From UBA57 sp013378375 (lineage in GTDB: Archaea; Thermoproteota; Nitrososphaeria; Nitrososphaerales; UBA57): a DNA stretch of 23,563 bases. This document shows, piece by piece, positions 1-8,071 of this stretch (the first letter of the stretch is position 1; every line of letters begins with the position of its first letter). The notes under the pieces are model-generated. The model ran no database searches. It saw nothing but the letters and a program-made list of their open reading frames with translations, and was not told where the DNA came from. The stretch spans positions 1 through 23,563 of the forward strand of contig JACAFT010000015.1 in the NCBI GenBank assembly GCA_013378375.1. Direction: 5' to 3'. Made by a program: the position numbers and the translations under genes.

Positions 1-1
1 A

Positions 2-619
2 AGTCAAAAAGACATATCTTCTTTATCTTCTAGTTTTAGAAATTTATCACTCGAACTTACTCGTATTTCTAATGACTTAAGGTTACTATCATCGGGTCCA
101 CGAACTGGACTGTCGGAAATTAATCTTCCTGCCATTGCTCCCGGTTCATCTATCATGCCTGGAAAAGTTAATCCCTCCATTCTTGAAATGGTAAATATGG
201 TTTGTTTTCATGTTATTGGCTCTGATTCTGGCGTAGCTTATGCAACTCAGGCAGGACAACTTGAACTCAATGTCATGATGCCTATGATTTCTTATAATGT
301 GTTGTTCTCTATCCAGATCCTTACTAATTCCATCAAACAAATGAGAAAGTTATGTATTGACGGAATTACTGCCAATGAACTCATCTGTCGTAAATACGCC
401 GAAGAAAGTATTGGCCTTGCTACAATTTTGAATAAATATATTGGATATAGTAATGCTTCAAAAATTGCTAAAAAGTCTGTAACTTTTAATACCAATATAA
501 TAGATTTAATTCTAAAGGAAGAAATTCTTACTGAAAGTCAGTTAAAAAAAATTCTTAATGTCAATTCTTTAACTCAACCTACTGACCCACGATTTATAAT
601 CAATAAGGACAATAAATGA
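2..619 (+). CDS. fumC: Class II fumarase / aspartate ammonia-lyase family, C-terminal part
   Basis: This gene is cut by the left edge; the reading frame is open from base 2, giving about 205 residues. It carries the fumarase/aspartase superfamily signature GSSIMPGKVNP at bases 146-178, preceded by SGPRTGLSEI, and ends with a typical C-terminal domain (GQLELNV, then IGYSNASKIAKKS). The GKVN form of the signature favours fumarate hydratase (fumarate to malate), but GQLELNV and CIDGITANE also resemble aspartate ammonia-lyase. The in-frame ATG at 155 lies inside the signature and is not a start. Adenylosuccinate lyase, a member of the same superfamily that releases fumarate, begins 12 bases downstream, so the two are probably co-transcribed. 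Family is certain; the exact reaction is not. Confidence 0.88.
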   Translation, partial: SQKDISSLSSSFRNLSLELTRISNDLRLLSSGPRTGLSEINLPAIAPGSSIMPGKVNPSILEMVNMVCFHVIGSDSGVAYATQAGQLELNVMMPMISYNVLFSIQILTNSIKQMRKLCIDGITANELICRKYAEESIGLATILNKYIGYSNASKIAKKSVTFNTNIIDLILKEEILTESQLKKILNVNSLTQPTDPRFIINKDNK

Positions 620-631
620 TGTGAGTATAGT

Positions 632-2068
632 TTGACTGGTTCTGAATTTGATAATTATAAATCACCTTTTTCATGGCGTTATGGTAGTGATGAAATGCGT
701 TTTATATTCTCTGAAAAAACTAGACGTACAAAATGGAGAAAAATATGGTATGAAATTGCATCTTCTCAATACAAATATGGTTTGATATCTAAGGCTGAAT
801 TAAACGACATCAAGAAATATTCTTCTGAAAAGCATGTTAATATTAAACGTTCACTTGAAACTGAAAAAAAAATTAGACATGATCTGATGTCCGAAATCAA
901 AACTTTTGCCGATCAAGCTAAAGTTGGAGGTGGTAAAATACATCTTGGTGCTACCTCGATGGATATTGTAGACAACGCCGATATTCTAGTTATTCGCGAA
1001 GCTCTAATAATTATCTTGGAAAAAATTACCGCTTGCTTAGACGCACTTTCTAAAAAAATAAAAACTCATCATAAAACTGTTTGTATGGGTTGGACCCACC
1101 TACAGGCTGCTGAACCTACTACTCTGGGTTATCGATTTTCACTTTATGCACAAGATTTGTTATTGGATATTAAGAATATTGAGTTTATTTTGGATAATAT
1201 TGTTCTTGGCAAGGGAATTAAAGGAGCTGTAGGCACATCAGCCAGCTATAAGCGTTTACTGGGTAAAAACACTAAGAATTTTGAAAATGAAGTTATGAAA
1301 AATCTTGACGTTAAAGCATTTGTAATCTCTTCTCAAACATATCCTCGTAAAGTTGATTTCTTAGTTCTTTCTGCCTTATCATCTTTAGCTCAAAGTTTGC
1401 ATAAATTCGCCCTAGACTTTAGAATATTACAATCTCCTCCTTTTGGCGAATTCAAAGAACCAAGAAAAAAACTTCAAGTCGGCTCTAGCGCTATGCCCTT
1501 TAAACGTAATCCTATTATGACTGAAAGAATTTCGTCTTTGACACGTTATGTCTCTTCATTTTTGAACGTTGCTAGTTCCAATGCATCTAATAGTATATTG
1601 GAAAGAACTTTGGACGACTCTGCAAATCGTAGACTCTTTCTTCCTGAAAGTTTTCTTGCTTTAGACGAATGTCTTATGATTTATTCCGAAATATTATCAG
1701 GTATGGAAATATCTGACATAAACATAAAGAAGAACTTGGAGATTTACGGACCTTTTGCATTACTTGAACCTATAATGATGGATTTGTCAAAAAAAGGTAA
1801 AAATAGACAAACACTTCATGAAGAATTTCGTAAAATCTCTTTACAAGCCTGGGACGAAATTGAACTTGGCAAACCTAATCCTTTGTTTACCTTAATTTCA
1901 AAGAATAAATATTTGTCTGAATTAGATCTGGATTTAAAAAATCTCTTTAATTATTCAAATTATGTAGGCACAGCTCCAGAACGATCATTACTTCTCCAAA
2001 AAAATATCAATTCAGTTCTGAAAAAATATAAAACTAAATCAAAATCTTCTTCAAAATCTACATATTGA
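632..2068 (+). CDS. purB: Adenylosuccinate lyase, eukaryote-like type
   Basis: This 478-residue enzyme should catalyse two fumarate-releasing steps of purine synthesis: SAICAR to AICAR, and adenylosuccinate to AMP. Visible motifs are RYGSDEMR near residue 16, HLGATSMDI near 105, a THLQAAEPTT segment with the conserved His near 155, the signature VGSSAMPFKRNPI near 287, and ERTLDDSANRR near 325. The N-terminus (SPFSWRYGS) and the ERTLDDSANRR block resemble animal ADSL more than short bacterial PurB. The start is TTG at 632, chosen because the homologous N-terminus begins a few residues later and no ATG precedes RYGS. The C-terminal tail is Lys/Ser-rich. It follows the fumarase-like gene by 12 bases and precedes a DUF99 gene by 14. 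Confidence 0.92.
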   Translation: MTGSEFDNYKSPFSWRYGSDEMRFIFSEKTRRTKWRKIWYEIASSQYKYGLISKAELNDIKKYSSEKHVNIKRSLETEKKIRHDLMSEIKTFADQAKVGGGKIHLGATSMDIVDNADILVIREALIIILEKITACLDALSKKIKTHHKTVCMGWTHLQAAEPTTLGYRFSLYAQDLLLDIKNIEFILDNIVLGKGIKGAVGTSASYKRLLGKNTKNFENEVMKNLDVKAFVISSQTYPRKVDFLVLSALSSLAQSLHKFALDFRILQSPPFGEFKEPRKKLQVGSSAMPFKRNPIMTERISSLTRYVSSFLNVASSNASNSILERTLDDSANRRLFLPESFLALDECLMIYSEILSGMEISDINIKKNLEIYGPFALLEPIMMDLSKKGKNRQTLHEEFRKISLQAWDEIELGKPNPLFTLISKNKYLSELDLDLKNLFNYSNYVGTAPERSLLLQKNINSVLKKYKTKSKSSSKSTY

Positions 2069-2082
2069 TTTTTTAAATCATT

Positions 2083-2646
2083 ATGAAACTTCATTTAGAA
2101 AAAAATGCAATTCGTGCTATGGGAATTGCTGAATGTTCTAAGCGTTATGAAGAACATTCAACATTATGTGCAGTAGTTATGAGAAGTGATTTAATTATTG
2201 ATGGATGTATTTTTGGAAAATGTACAATTGGAGGCGATGATATTACTAGAAATATTTTGTCATTATATCGGAAAATAAAACGAACCGATATTAATGTCTT
2301 GATAATATTAGGATTAATTATGAGTAGTTATAATGTTGTTAATGTTAATTCTTTATATCGATCTCTGAATATTCCTATTATTTCTGTTTCTCTCAAACAA
2401 CCAAAAAATCTTGAACTTAATTTTAAAAATAAATTTCCTAATACTTGGAAAAAAAAAATACAAATCTATAATCAGAATGGAGATACCTCGAAAATTTCTT
2501 TGAAAACTGGTTATTCTATTTATGTTAATGTTTCTGGTTTATCTTTTTCTGATTCAAAAAAAGTTTTAAATAAATTTTTGTTACAAGGTTCAATTCCTGA
2601 ACCACTTCGTCTTGCAAAATTATTTGCTCGTGCAAAAATACTTTAA
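2083..2646 (+). CDS. DUF99 family protein
   Basis: This 187-residue protein has the features of archaeal DUF99: an N-terminal GIAEC segment, then DGCIFGKCTIGGDDIT near residues 45-60, a strand-rich ILGLIMSSYNVVNV near 85-98 and a C-terminal PEPLRLAKLFARA block. DUF99 is distantly related to the endonuclease V/RNase H-like fold; its biochemical role is unknown to me. The start is ATG at 2083, 14 bases after purB, so co-transcription is likely. Its stop lies only 7 bases from the stop of the convergent cupredoxin gene. Family assignment is good; no function is claimed. Confidence 0.75.
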   Translation: MKLHLEKNAIRAMGIAECSKRYEEHSTLCAVVMRSDLIIDGCIFGKCTIGGDDITRNILSLYRKIKRTDINVLIILGLIMSSYNVVNVNSLYRSLNIPIISVSLKQPKNLELNFKNKFPNTWKKKIQIYNQNGDTSKISLKTGYSIYVNVSGLSFSDSKKVLNKFLLQGSIPEPLRLAKLFARAKIL

Positions 2647-2653
2647 AATTATT

Positions 2654-3109
2654 TTATGCTTCTTGTTCCATTACTGTAACTGTTCCTCTCATCCATGGAT
2701 GAGGTGAACAAAAATATGTATATTCTCCTGGAGCTAGAAATAAAAATTCAAATTCTCCACCGTCCGGGTCTATAAAGTTTGCTGGACTTGCACTATGCAT
2801 AAATTCTTTTCCTATTTCTGCTGTTACTGTATGAATTACTCCGTCTATATTTTTCCATATTACTCGATTATTTTCTCCCAATGTTATTGTAATGTCTTCT
2901 GGTAGAAAATTTTCTTCTTGATTCTGATCAATTGATCCTATAACAATATCTACAGTCAATGTCTCTGGCGGATTTAACCATTCTTCAGGAATTTCTATTT
3001 CGGCGTTAACTATGGGCATGTATATAAACTGAAAGTACCCAAAACCTGCTAATGATAATACTATAAATATAACTGTAACTGGGCCTGCAAGTTTTGATGT
3101 TTGAGCCAT
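2654..3109 (-). CDS. Membrane-anchored plastocyanin-like blue copper protein
   Basis: This 151-residue protein has one N-terminal membrane segment (about residues 10-33) and an extracytoplasmic cupredoxin domain. Candidate type 1 copper ligands are His93 (VIHTV), Cys134, His137 and Met140 in the motif CSPHPWM, a compact Cys-x2-His-x2-Met loop. It probably shuttles electrons at the outer membrane face. Its divergent position beside the Rieske and cytochrome b genes suggests it accepts electrons from that complex and passes them to a terminal oxidase. The start is ATG at 3107-3109, with a TATA box centred 27 bases upstream, which predicts a leaderless message. Small copper proteins replacing cytochrome c are typical of ammonia-oxidising archaea. 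Confidence 0.9.
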   Translation of the reverse strand: MAQTSKLAGPVTVIFIVLSLAGFGYFQFIYMPIVNAEIEIPEEWLNPPETLTVDIVIGSIDQNQEENFLPEDITITLGENNRVIWKNIDGVIHTVTAEIGKEFMHSASPANFIDPDGGEFEFLFLAPGEYTYFCSPHPWMRGTVTVMEQEA

Positions 3110-3132
3110 TAATACTTGAAAAATAGAAGCTG

Positions 3133-3140
3133 CTTATAAA
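3133..3140 (-). promoter_or_regulatory. TATA box of the cupredoxin gene
   Basis: The minus strand reads TTTATAAG here, centred about 27 bases upstream of the ATG at 3109. This is the normal archaeal TATA-to-transcription-start distance, so the transcript should begin at or next to the start codon. No Shine-Dalgarno sequence is visible, in agreement with leaderless initiation. Confidence 0.6.
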
Positions 3141-3175
3141 TATCCACTTTAAATCCATTTTTGACAACAAAGAAA

Positions 3176-3191
3176 ATAAATATATATATTT
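3176..3191 (+). promoter_or_regulatory. Probable TATA element of the Rieske-cytochrome b operon
   Basis: A run of alternating A/T (AATAAATATATATATT) preceded by a purine-rich stretch lies 40-50 bases upstream of the Rieske ATG at 3229. It predicts transcription from about 3207-3215, giving a short leader. This would place the TTG at 3196 upstream of the transcript and therefore favours the ATG start. The low complexity of the element limits confidence. Confidence 0.4.
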
Positions 3192-3228
3192 ACTGTTGAC
3201 TATTGTTTCGAAGGCTTGGGGTATTACT

Positions 3229-4062
3229 ATGGTAGATGAAGAAAATCAAACGATTAATCGGGAAATTGCTTCTCAGACTAATTCTAATTCATCTCAAGAT
3301 ACTGAAAATTCAACTACATCTAATGATGTTACTCCGACTGACAATGTTGATGATTCATCAACTAACAATGTTGATAAATCCTCTGATTCACAATCATCTG
3401 ATTCTGAATCACCTGAAACTAAAGAACCTGAAACTAAAGAACCTGAACCTGTTTTAAAAGAACGTCGAAATTTTCTTAAAATAATTGCTGTTGCTGGAGG
3501 TATACTTGGTCTTACTCCTTTCATTCCTTATGGTTCATTTTTTACTGCCACTTTGGGTGGTACTGAACCCACTAGACAAAAAATTATGACTGTTGAAGGA
3601 GCTTTTGCAAATGTAAATGATATGGAACCTGATTCAGCTATTGTATTTCCATATCCAAGAACTGGCGATGCAGAAAAAGATGCAGAACCATTTCGTCGAT
3701 ATCAATTGATTCGGTTAGCATCCGATGCTGGTGGTGATGCAAATGATGTATCTTCTTTAAGAATCTATAGTATGGTTTGTGTACATCTTTGGTGTCTCTG
3801 GGATTATATTGAAGGTCGTGAAATAGAAGTCGATGGTGAAAAACTAACTGGAAACATTGAATGTCCATGTCATGGAAGTAATTATGATCCTCGAACTGGT
3901 ATTTCACATAAAGGTCCTGCTATGTTGCAATCTAAACCAAATGATGCACTTCCAACACTTCCTGTTGAAGTTGATGAAAAAGGAGATATATGGGTACTTC
4001 CGCCTGATACTGCTTTGGATAAAAATGGTGTTGTCGGAATGGGACGATATGTGGAGTTATGA
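3229..4062 (+). CDS. Rieske iron-sulfur protein, Tat-dependent
   Basis: This 277-residue protein is the [2Fe-2S] subunit of a cytochrome bc/b6f-like quinol oxidising complex. The cluster boxes are CVHLWC (Cys184, His186, Cys189) and CPCHGS (Cys212, Cys214, His215); Cys184/His186 and Cys212/His215 are the expected ligands, with the two remaining cysteines forming the usual disulfide. A twin-arginine motif ERRNFLK at 78-84 leads into a hydrophobic segment at about 85-104, so the folded protein is probably exported by Tat and left anchored. The first 77 residues are a disordered Ser/Asn/Asp/Glu-rich tail with a PETKEPETKEPEP repeat. I chose ATG 3229 over the in-frame TTG at 3196 because of promoter position. 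Cytochrome b follows after 6 bases. Confidence 0.93.
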   Translation: MVDEENQTINREIASQTNSNSSQDTENSTTSNDVTPTDNVDDSSTNNVDKSSDSQSSDSESPETKEPETKEPEPVLKERRNFLKIIAVAGGILGLTPFIPYGSFFTATLGGTEPTRQKIMTVEGAFANVNDMEPDSAIVFPYPRTGDAEKDAEPFRRYQLIRLASDAGGDANDVSSLRIYSMVCVHLWCLWDYIEGREIEVDGEKLTGNIECPCHGSNYDPRTGISHKGPAMLQSKPNDALPTLPVEVDEKGDIWVLPPDTALDKNGVVGMGRYVEL

Positions 4063-4068
4063 TAAACT

Positions 4069-5505
4069 TTGGCTACAACTACTAAAAAGAAAGGATTGAT
4101 TTCAAAACTCTGGGATTATTCTGTTAAACGTTTAGATAGGACTGTATTTCTTGGAATGAGATTTACTATGCCGAAGAAATATCTTAGCCCAATGGGATAT
4201 AGTGGAATGCTAACTTTCTGTTTGTTTTTACTTCTTGGATTGACAGGGGCATTTTTAATGTTATTTTATGTTCCAGGTATTCAAGGAGCTTATGACAGTG
4301 TTTTGTTTATTGACGAAGAAATTCCTTATGGCTTTGCAATAAGAAATATACACTACCATGGTTCTAATGCAATGGTCTTTATGGCTGTGCTGCATCTTTA
4401 TTATCAGTACTTTAGTGGCCGATATAAAATTAAAAATGAAATGATTTGGGTTACTGGTGTAGTTCTTGGGGTTATTACGATATTGGAAGCGTTTACTGGA
4501 TATAATCTACTCTTTAACGATAGAGCAGAACTGGCTATTAGTATAGGTGTTTCTCTAACTGTATTTAGTCCAATAATAGGGCCACAACTTGCCCAAATGA
4601 TTTGGGGGCAGGGATTCTCCGACTTTTTACTAAGACTCTATGCCCTTCATGTATTCATTATTCCGATTGTAATGGGTATTCTTATGTTTGTTCATTTTCC
4701 ACGGTTTATGGTTTTTGATCTTCCTATGTGGTCTGTTATGGTGGGTGTTATATTTGTAACTGGAGGTATATTTCCCGTTGAGATGGGTGTGAAATTCGAT
4801 CCAAATCATCCTCCGGGAATTACTGTTCCTGAATGGTATCTTACTGGATTATACGCATTTATTCGTACAGGATTTGATAAATTTATTACCGGTGGCTTAC
4901 TTCCGGCACTGCTTATTGCAATGTTTTTGTTTGTTCCTTTTATTGATCATAGCAGAAAAATCACTTGGAAAGATAGACCTTTCTTTTCTGCTTTAGGTAT
5001 TGCAAGTATATCTCAAATATTTGTTACTTCTGTCTGGGGGTTCTATGTAGATCCTGATCCTACTAAAAATCTTACTGCACGACTATTTGTCGAACCTGTT
5101 CCGTTTTATAGTGCACTGTTAGTTAGTGTTGTGTTAAGTTTTGTAGTTGTATACGGTTTCCTAAAAGCACGGGCTGCATTTGCTAAACCAAAGCAATTTT
5201 CTACTTCAAATCAACCTAAACCAATTATTCTCAACACTACTTGGACCTATGTTGTATTAATTTCACTTGTATTGTTTGAAGTATTACTTAATGGTATGGC
5301 TTTAATGGCATATCAAAGTGGCTATCGGGCTCTTGCACTTTTTGAAACAGGATGTATATTTATAATCTTTGGAATTATTGCTCACGTTTATCGTTCTTAC
5401 AATCCAAAAGTAATTGAAGCTGAAAAAGCTGCTAAAGAAGAAGCTGCAAAAGCTGAACAAGAAGTAAATGTAGAAGTACCTGTTATAACAAATTCTACTG
5501 ATTAG
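4069..5505 (+). CDS. Cytochrome b (b6 and subunit IV fused)
   Basis: This 478-residue polytopic membrane protein is the quinol-oxidising, haem-binding core of the complex III-like enzyme. Haem ligands are likely His95/His109 in the second helix and His194/His209 in the fourth. The second pair has 14 residues between the histidines, the spacing of cytochrome b6 rather than of mitochondrial cytochrome b. The Qo-site motif PEWY is at residues 254-257. Further membrane helices follow, and the tail is Ala/Glu/Lys-rich and hydrophilic. Translation starts at TTG 4069, 6 bases after the Rieske stop, with a GTGGAG sequence at 4051-4056 as a possible ribosome binding site. It forms an operon with the Rieske gene. 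Confidence 0.93.
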   Translation: MATTTKKKGLISKLWDYSVKRLDRTVFLGMRFTMPKKYLSPMGYSGMLTFCLFLLLGLTGAFLMLFYVPGIQGAYDSVLFIDEEIPYGFAIRNIHYHGSNAMVFMAVLHLYYQYFSGRYKIKNEMIWVTGVVLGVITILEAFTGYNLLFNDRAELAISIGVSLTVFSPIIGPQLAQMIWGQGFSDFLLRLYALHVFIIPIVMGILMFVHFPRFMVFDLPMWSVMVGVIFVTGGIFPVEMGVKFDPNHPPGITVPEWYLTGLYAFIRTGFDKFITGGLLPALLIAMFLFVPFIDHSRKITWKDRPFFSALGIASISQIFVTSVWGFYVDPDPTKNLTARLFVEPVPFYSALLVSVVLSFVVVYGFLKARAAFAKPKQFSTSNQPKPIILNTTWTYVVLISLVLFEVLLNGMALMAYQSGYRALALFETGCIFIIFGIIAHVYRSYNPKVIEAEKAAKEEAAKAEQEVNVEVPVITNSTD

Positions 5506-5506
5506 A

Positions 5507-5530
5507 TTTTTATAATTCTAATTTCTTTTT
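5507..5530 (+). terminator. T-rich terminator after cytochrome b
   Basis: Two T5 runs (5507-5511 and 5526-5530) directly follow the cytochrome b stop. Archaeal RNA polymerase stops at such U-tracts without a hairpin. The second run overlaps the end of the convergent metE gene. Confidence 0.35.
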
Positions 5531-6526
5531 AGCCATTTTTGTGCCAGTTACCATGCTTTTTAATTTTGAAAATGATATTTCTCTTGTTCTAGTTCTTAAT
5601 CCACAATCAGGATTTACATGTATTAAATTTGGATCATCTGCCATTTTTACAGCATATAGTATTCTGTCTCTGACAAGTTCGGGCGGTTCGATGTCGTCTA
5701 CATGTACATCTAGTACTCCTAACCCGATCTCTTTCTTTTCTCCATATTCTTTGAATGTTTTCATAAATGACGCATATCCCTTTCTATTAGAATGTTGCAT
5801 TCCTTTTTTCCATGAATCTCTGTTTGCAAATTCAAGTTCATATTGATGGTTTTTCATTTCTAATACTTGTGGGTACATGTCAGAGTAGTTACCACTATAA
5901 CAAATATGAATGCCATATTTGGCATTAATTCCTTTAATTGATTCATTGAAAGACTCTACTACTAGATTCATCTCTTCGGGATGTGTTGTAGCTGCTGGTT
6001 CATCAATTTGTATAAAATCTGCTCCTTCTTTTACTAGATCTTTTATTAATGGTCTTATAATATTCTTTGAAATATCCATTACAAAATCTTCTTTTGATTT
6101 ATAATATTCATTATATGACCAATCTGCCAGTGTATAAGCTCCTGTTATGGGAAGCTTAATTAAATTATTTGTATTTTCTTTTACAAATAAAAATTCATCT
6201 AAATGATACGGTCCTTTGTATTTCAATTTCTTTATACACCGACCTTTGTTATAATATTTATTATCCCACGATCTGATTCTGCCAGCTAAAGTTATTCCTT
6301 CAATTCTATGAATCGTGTATTCATACATTTCAACTCTTTTTGCTTCTCCATCATACACTACATCTAGACCTAAATTCTCAAACATTTTAAGATTTAATAA
6401 TGAAACATCATCTCTGGCCTTTTGTTTCATTTCTGAAGAAATGTTTTTGTTTTTTAATAAATTAACTAACCATCTTGGTTTTCTCATACTTCCTATTTCT
6501 TGTGTTGCTAATGGTAATTTCTTCAT
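5510..6526 (-). CDS. metE: Cobalamin-independent methionine synthase, catalytic barrel
   Basis: This 338-residue protein corresponds to the C-terminal catalytic domain of MetE, which transfers a methyl group to homocysteine. Zinc-site residues are present: His207 and Cys209 in IHICYSG, Glu230 or Glu232 in the following QYELEF segment, and Cys308 in NPDCGLRTR. The IDEPA motif is at 174-178 and YTLADWS at 131-137. The gene overlaps the upstream MetE-like gene by 4 bases (ATGA), implying translational coupling and a stoichiometric partner. Archaeal core MetE proteins of this size exist; the methyl donor may be a folate or a corrinoid protein and cannot be read from the sequence. Confidence 0.88.
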   Translation of the reverse strand: MKKLPLATQEIGSMRKPRWLVNLLKNKNISSEMKQKARDDVSLLNLKMFENLGLDVVYDGEAKRVEMYEYTIHRIEGITLAGRIRSWDNKYYNKGRCIKKLKYKGPYHLDEFLFVKENTNNLIKLPITGAYTLADWSYNEYYKSKEDFVMDISKNIIRPLIKDLVKEGADFIQIDEPAATTHPEEMNLVVESFNESIKGINAKYGIHICYSGNYSDMYPQVLEMKNHQYELEFANRDSWKKGMQHSNRKGYASFMKTFKEYGEKKEIGLGVLDVHVDDIEPPELVRDRILYAVKMADDPNLIHVNPDCGLRTRTREISFSKLKSMVTGTKMAKKKLEL

Positions 6527-7461
6527 AAGTTTATCCCCTTGCCTTTCATTTTTATTTGATTCATTATTCTTATTTTTTTATAAGTAAATTCTAATGGTAT
6601 GAATTCAAAATCCCAATTTGGTATGATTGCTATCGATTTTGGTTTGAATAATTTGTTGATTAATTTTATTTCGTTAATAACTTTAGTTGGATTTTCCATT
6701 TTAGTATTTTTTGCATCAATAATGCCACATGCTAGTGTTTTGTCAATTTCTATTGCTTGTAATTTATTTGACTTTGTATTTATGAAATCTATTCCAATTA
6801 TATCAACATTAAAATCAATGAAATTTTTGATATTATTCGATATATCTGAACCACATAAATTAAGACAAGTTTTTACGTTCAATCCTTTTGTTGTTTTATC
6901 CATTACTTGTTTAATTGATTGAATCTGTTCTTTTTGTTTTATTTTTGCTAATGATGGAGCATTAAATTGTATTAAATCTACTTTATTTTTTATATTTGTT
7001 AATTCTTTTCTAAGAATTTTTCCAAATCCATTTGCTAAATCTATTTTTGATTTATAATGATTGTTTTTTGATAAATCTGCTAATGTAAATGGGTCTAAAA
7101 CGTCAATTTTTACTTTTGATTTTTTTGAAAATAATTCAAAATTAATATTATTTTTTAATATTTTTCCAGAAGAAGATATATTTCCTATAATTACTGGTTG
7201 TCTGTAAAATGTATTATTTTCATAATATCTAGATAATGCACCTCGTTCTATTCCTTTAATATTATCTGTGAAAGGCCTTAAATTATCATCCCAATCAATT
7301 AATGGATCTGATATATAATCACATTTATTATTGATTTGATGTTTTATTGATATAATTTTTTCTTTTTTAAATAGTTGTTTAAGATCTTTATCATACGTTC
7401 TTGTTGCCTCGATTAATGATTCGCTTCTTGGATAGATTCCAGAAACCCAACTACTTATCAA
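6523..7461 (-). CDS. MetE-family barrel lacking zinc ligands
   Basis: This 312-residue protein is homologous to MetE barrels: YPRSESLIEA at residues 10-19, a DPLIDWDDNLRPF segment near 52-64, LDPFTLADLSKNNHYKSK near 121-138, and a barrel that parallels the downstream metE product. The zinc positions are lost: the NPDCG loop is replaced by IPNWDFEF, and the ICYSG region reads CLNLCGSD. It therefore resembles the non-catalytic N-terminal barrel of two-domain MetE and may supply substrate binding to the downstream subunit. The start appears to be TTG at 7461; no earlier or nearby ATG fits. The C-terminal part is Lys/Ile-rich. Catalytic inactivity on its own is inference from the missing ligands. 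Confidence 0.75.
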   Translation of the reverse strand: MISSWVSGIYPRSESLIEATRTYDKDLKQLFKKEKIISIKHQINNKCDYISDPLIDWDDNLRPFTDNIKGIERGALSRYYENNTFYRQPVIIGNISSSGKILKNNINFELFSKKSKVKIDVLDPFTLADLSKNNHYKSKIDLANGFGKILRKELTNIKNKVDLIQFNAPSLAKIKQKEQIQSIKQVMDKTTKGLNVKTCLNLCGSDISNNIKNFIDFNVDIIGIDFINTKSNKLQAIEIDKTLACGIIDAKNTKMENPTKVINEIKLINKLFKPKSIAIIPNWDFEFIPLEFTYKKIRIMNQIKMKGKGINL

Positions 7462-7512
7462 TTCTTATTCTTATTACTTTGTAATGACCTGTATTAAAAA
7501 TATTTCCTAATA

Positions 7513-8064
7513 TTATTTTATTTTAAATAAATCACTTCGTGTTACAATGCCTATTGTTTTAGCCTTTTCAGTTACAATTACTGCATCAAAGAATTCAAGT
7601 ATTTGATATAATAGTTCTACTGGTGTTTCTGAATCAACTGTTGGAAATGCTGGCTCCATTACGTCCCCGATTTTCTTTGCAAATGCTTCGTTTGGAGAAC
7701 CTGATTCTGATAATACACGTAAAATTGTCTTTTCTGATATACTTCCTACTATTTTCTCGTTATCGAATACAGGTAACTGAGAAAGATTTTTTGCTCGAAT
7801 TTTTTTTGTAGCGTCCTTTAATGTTTCTTTTATTTTGATACCTTTTACTGTTTTTGACGATATATTTTTTGCAGTTCTAGTATCTCTTCTTTCTTGTTTT
7901 TGAAGAGTTTCAATTAATATTTTGACTTTTGAATAAGCTGGTTCAATTTTTTTTGCTTCAAATTTTGCGATTAATGATTGACTTATTCCTGATAAATTGG
8001 ATAATTCGGTTTGTGTTAAACCTAGTTGCTTTCTTAATCTTACAATATCGTCTATCTCTAGCAT
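7513..8064 (-). CDS. HTH (XRE-type) regulator with CBS pair
   Basis: This 183-residue protein has an N-terminal helix-turn-helix of the Cro/XRE type (residues 5-54; LTQTELSNLSGISQSLIAKFE contains the two core helices) and a CBS domain pair (about 73-120 and 134-183, the latter ending IGIVTRSDLFKIK). CBS pairs usually sense adenosyl ligands such as AMP, ATP or SAM. The gene lies 51 bases upstream of the two metE-family genes on the same strand, so it may be their regulator and share their transcript. SAM sensing is a hypothesis. A short palindrome sits 7 bases upstream of its ATG. This HTH-CBS architecture is common in archaea. Confidence 0.85.
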   Translation of the reverse strand: MLEIDDIVRLRKQLGLTQTELSNLSGISQSLIAKFEAKKIEPAYSKVKILIETLQKQERRDTRTAKNISSKTVKGIKIKETLKDATKKIRAKNLSQLPVFDNEKIVGSISEKTILRVLSESGSPNEAFAKKIGDVMEPAFPTVDSETPVELLYQILEFFDAVIVTEKAKTIGIVTRSDLFKIK

Positions 8065-8071
8065 TGTATTT

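Noticed and set aside
3196..3228. In-frame TTG start extending the Rieske protein by 11 residues
   Set aside because: It lies at or before the transcription start predicted from the TATA-like element; ATG 3229 fits better.
3292..3450. Repeats in the Rieske N-terminal region as a regulatory or CRISPR-like array
   Set aside because: The repeats are short, imperfect, in frame and encode the acidic tail; there is no spacer structure.
3236..3524. Frames on both strands over the repetitive start of the Rieske gene
   Set aside because: Their Leu/Ile- or Ser-rich translations are by-products of the low-complexity coding tail.
7473..7485. ATTAC-TTT-GTAAT inverted repeat as a transcription terminator hairpin after the HTH-CBS gene
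   Set aside because: The stem has only five mostly A/T pairs and is not followed by a strong T-run; archaeal termination does not need hairpins.
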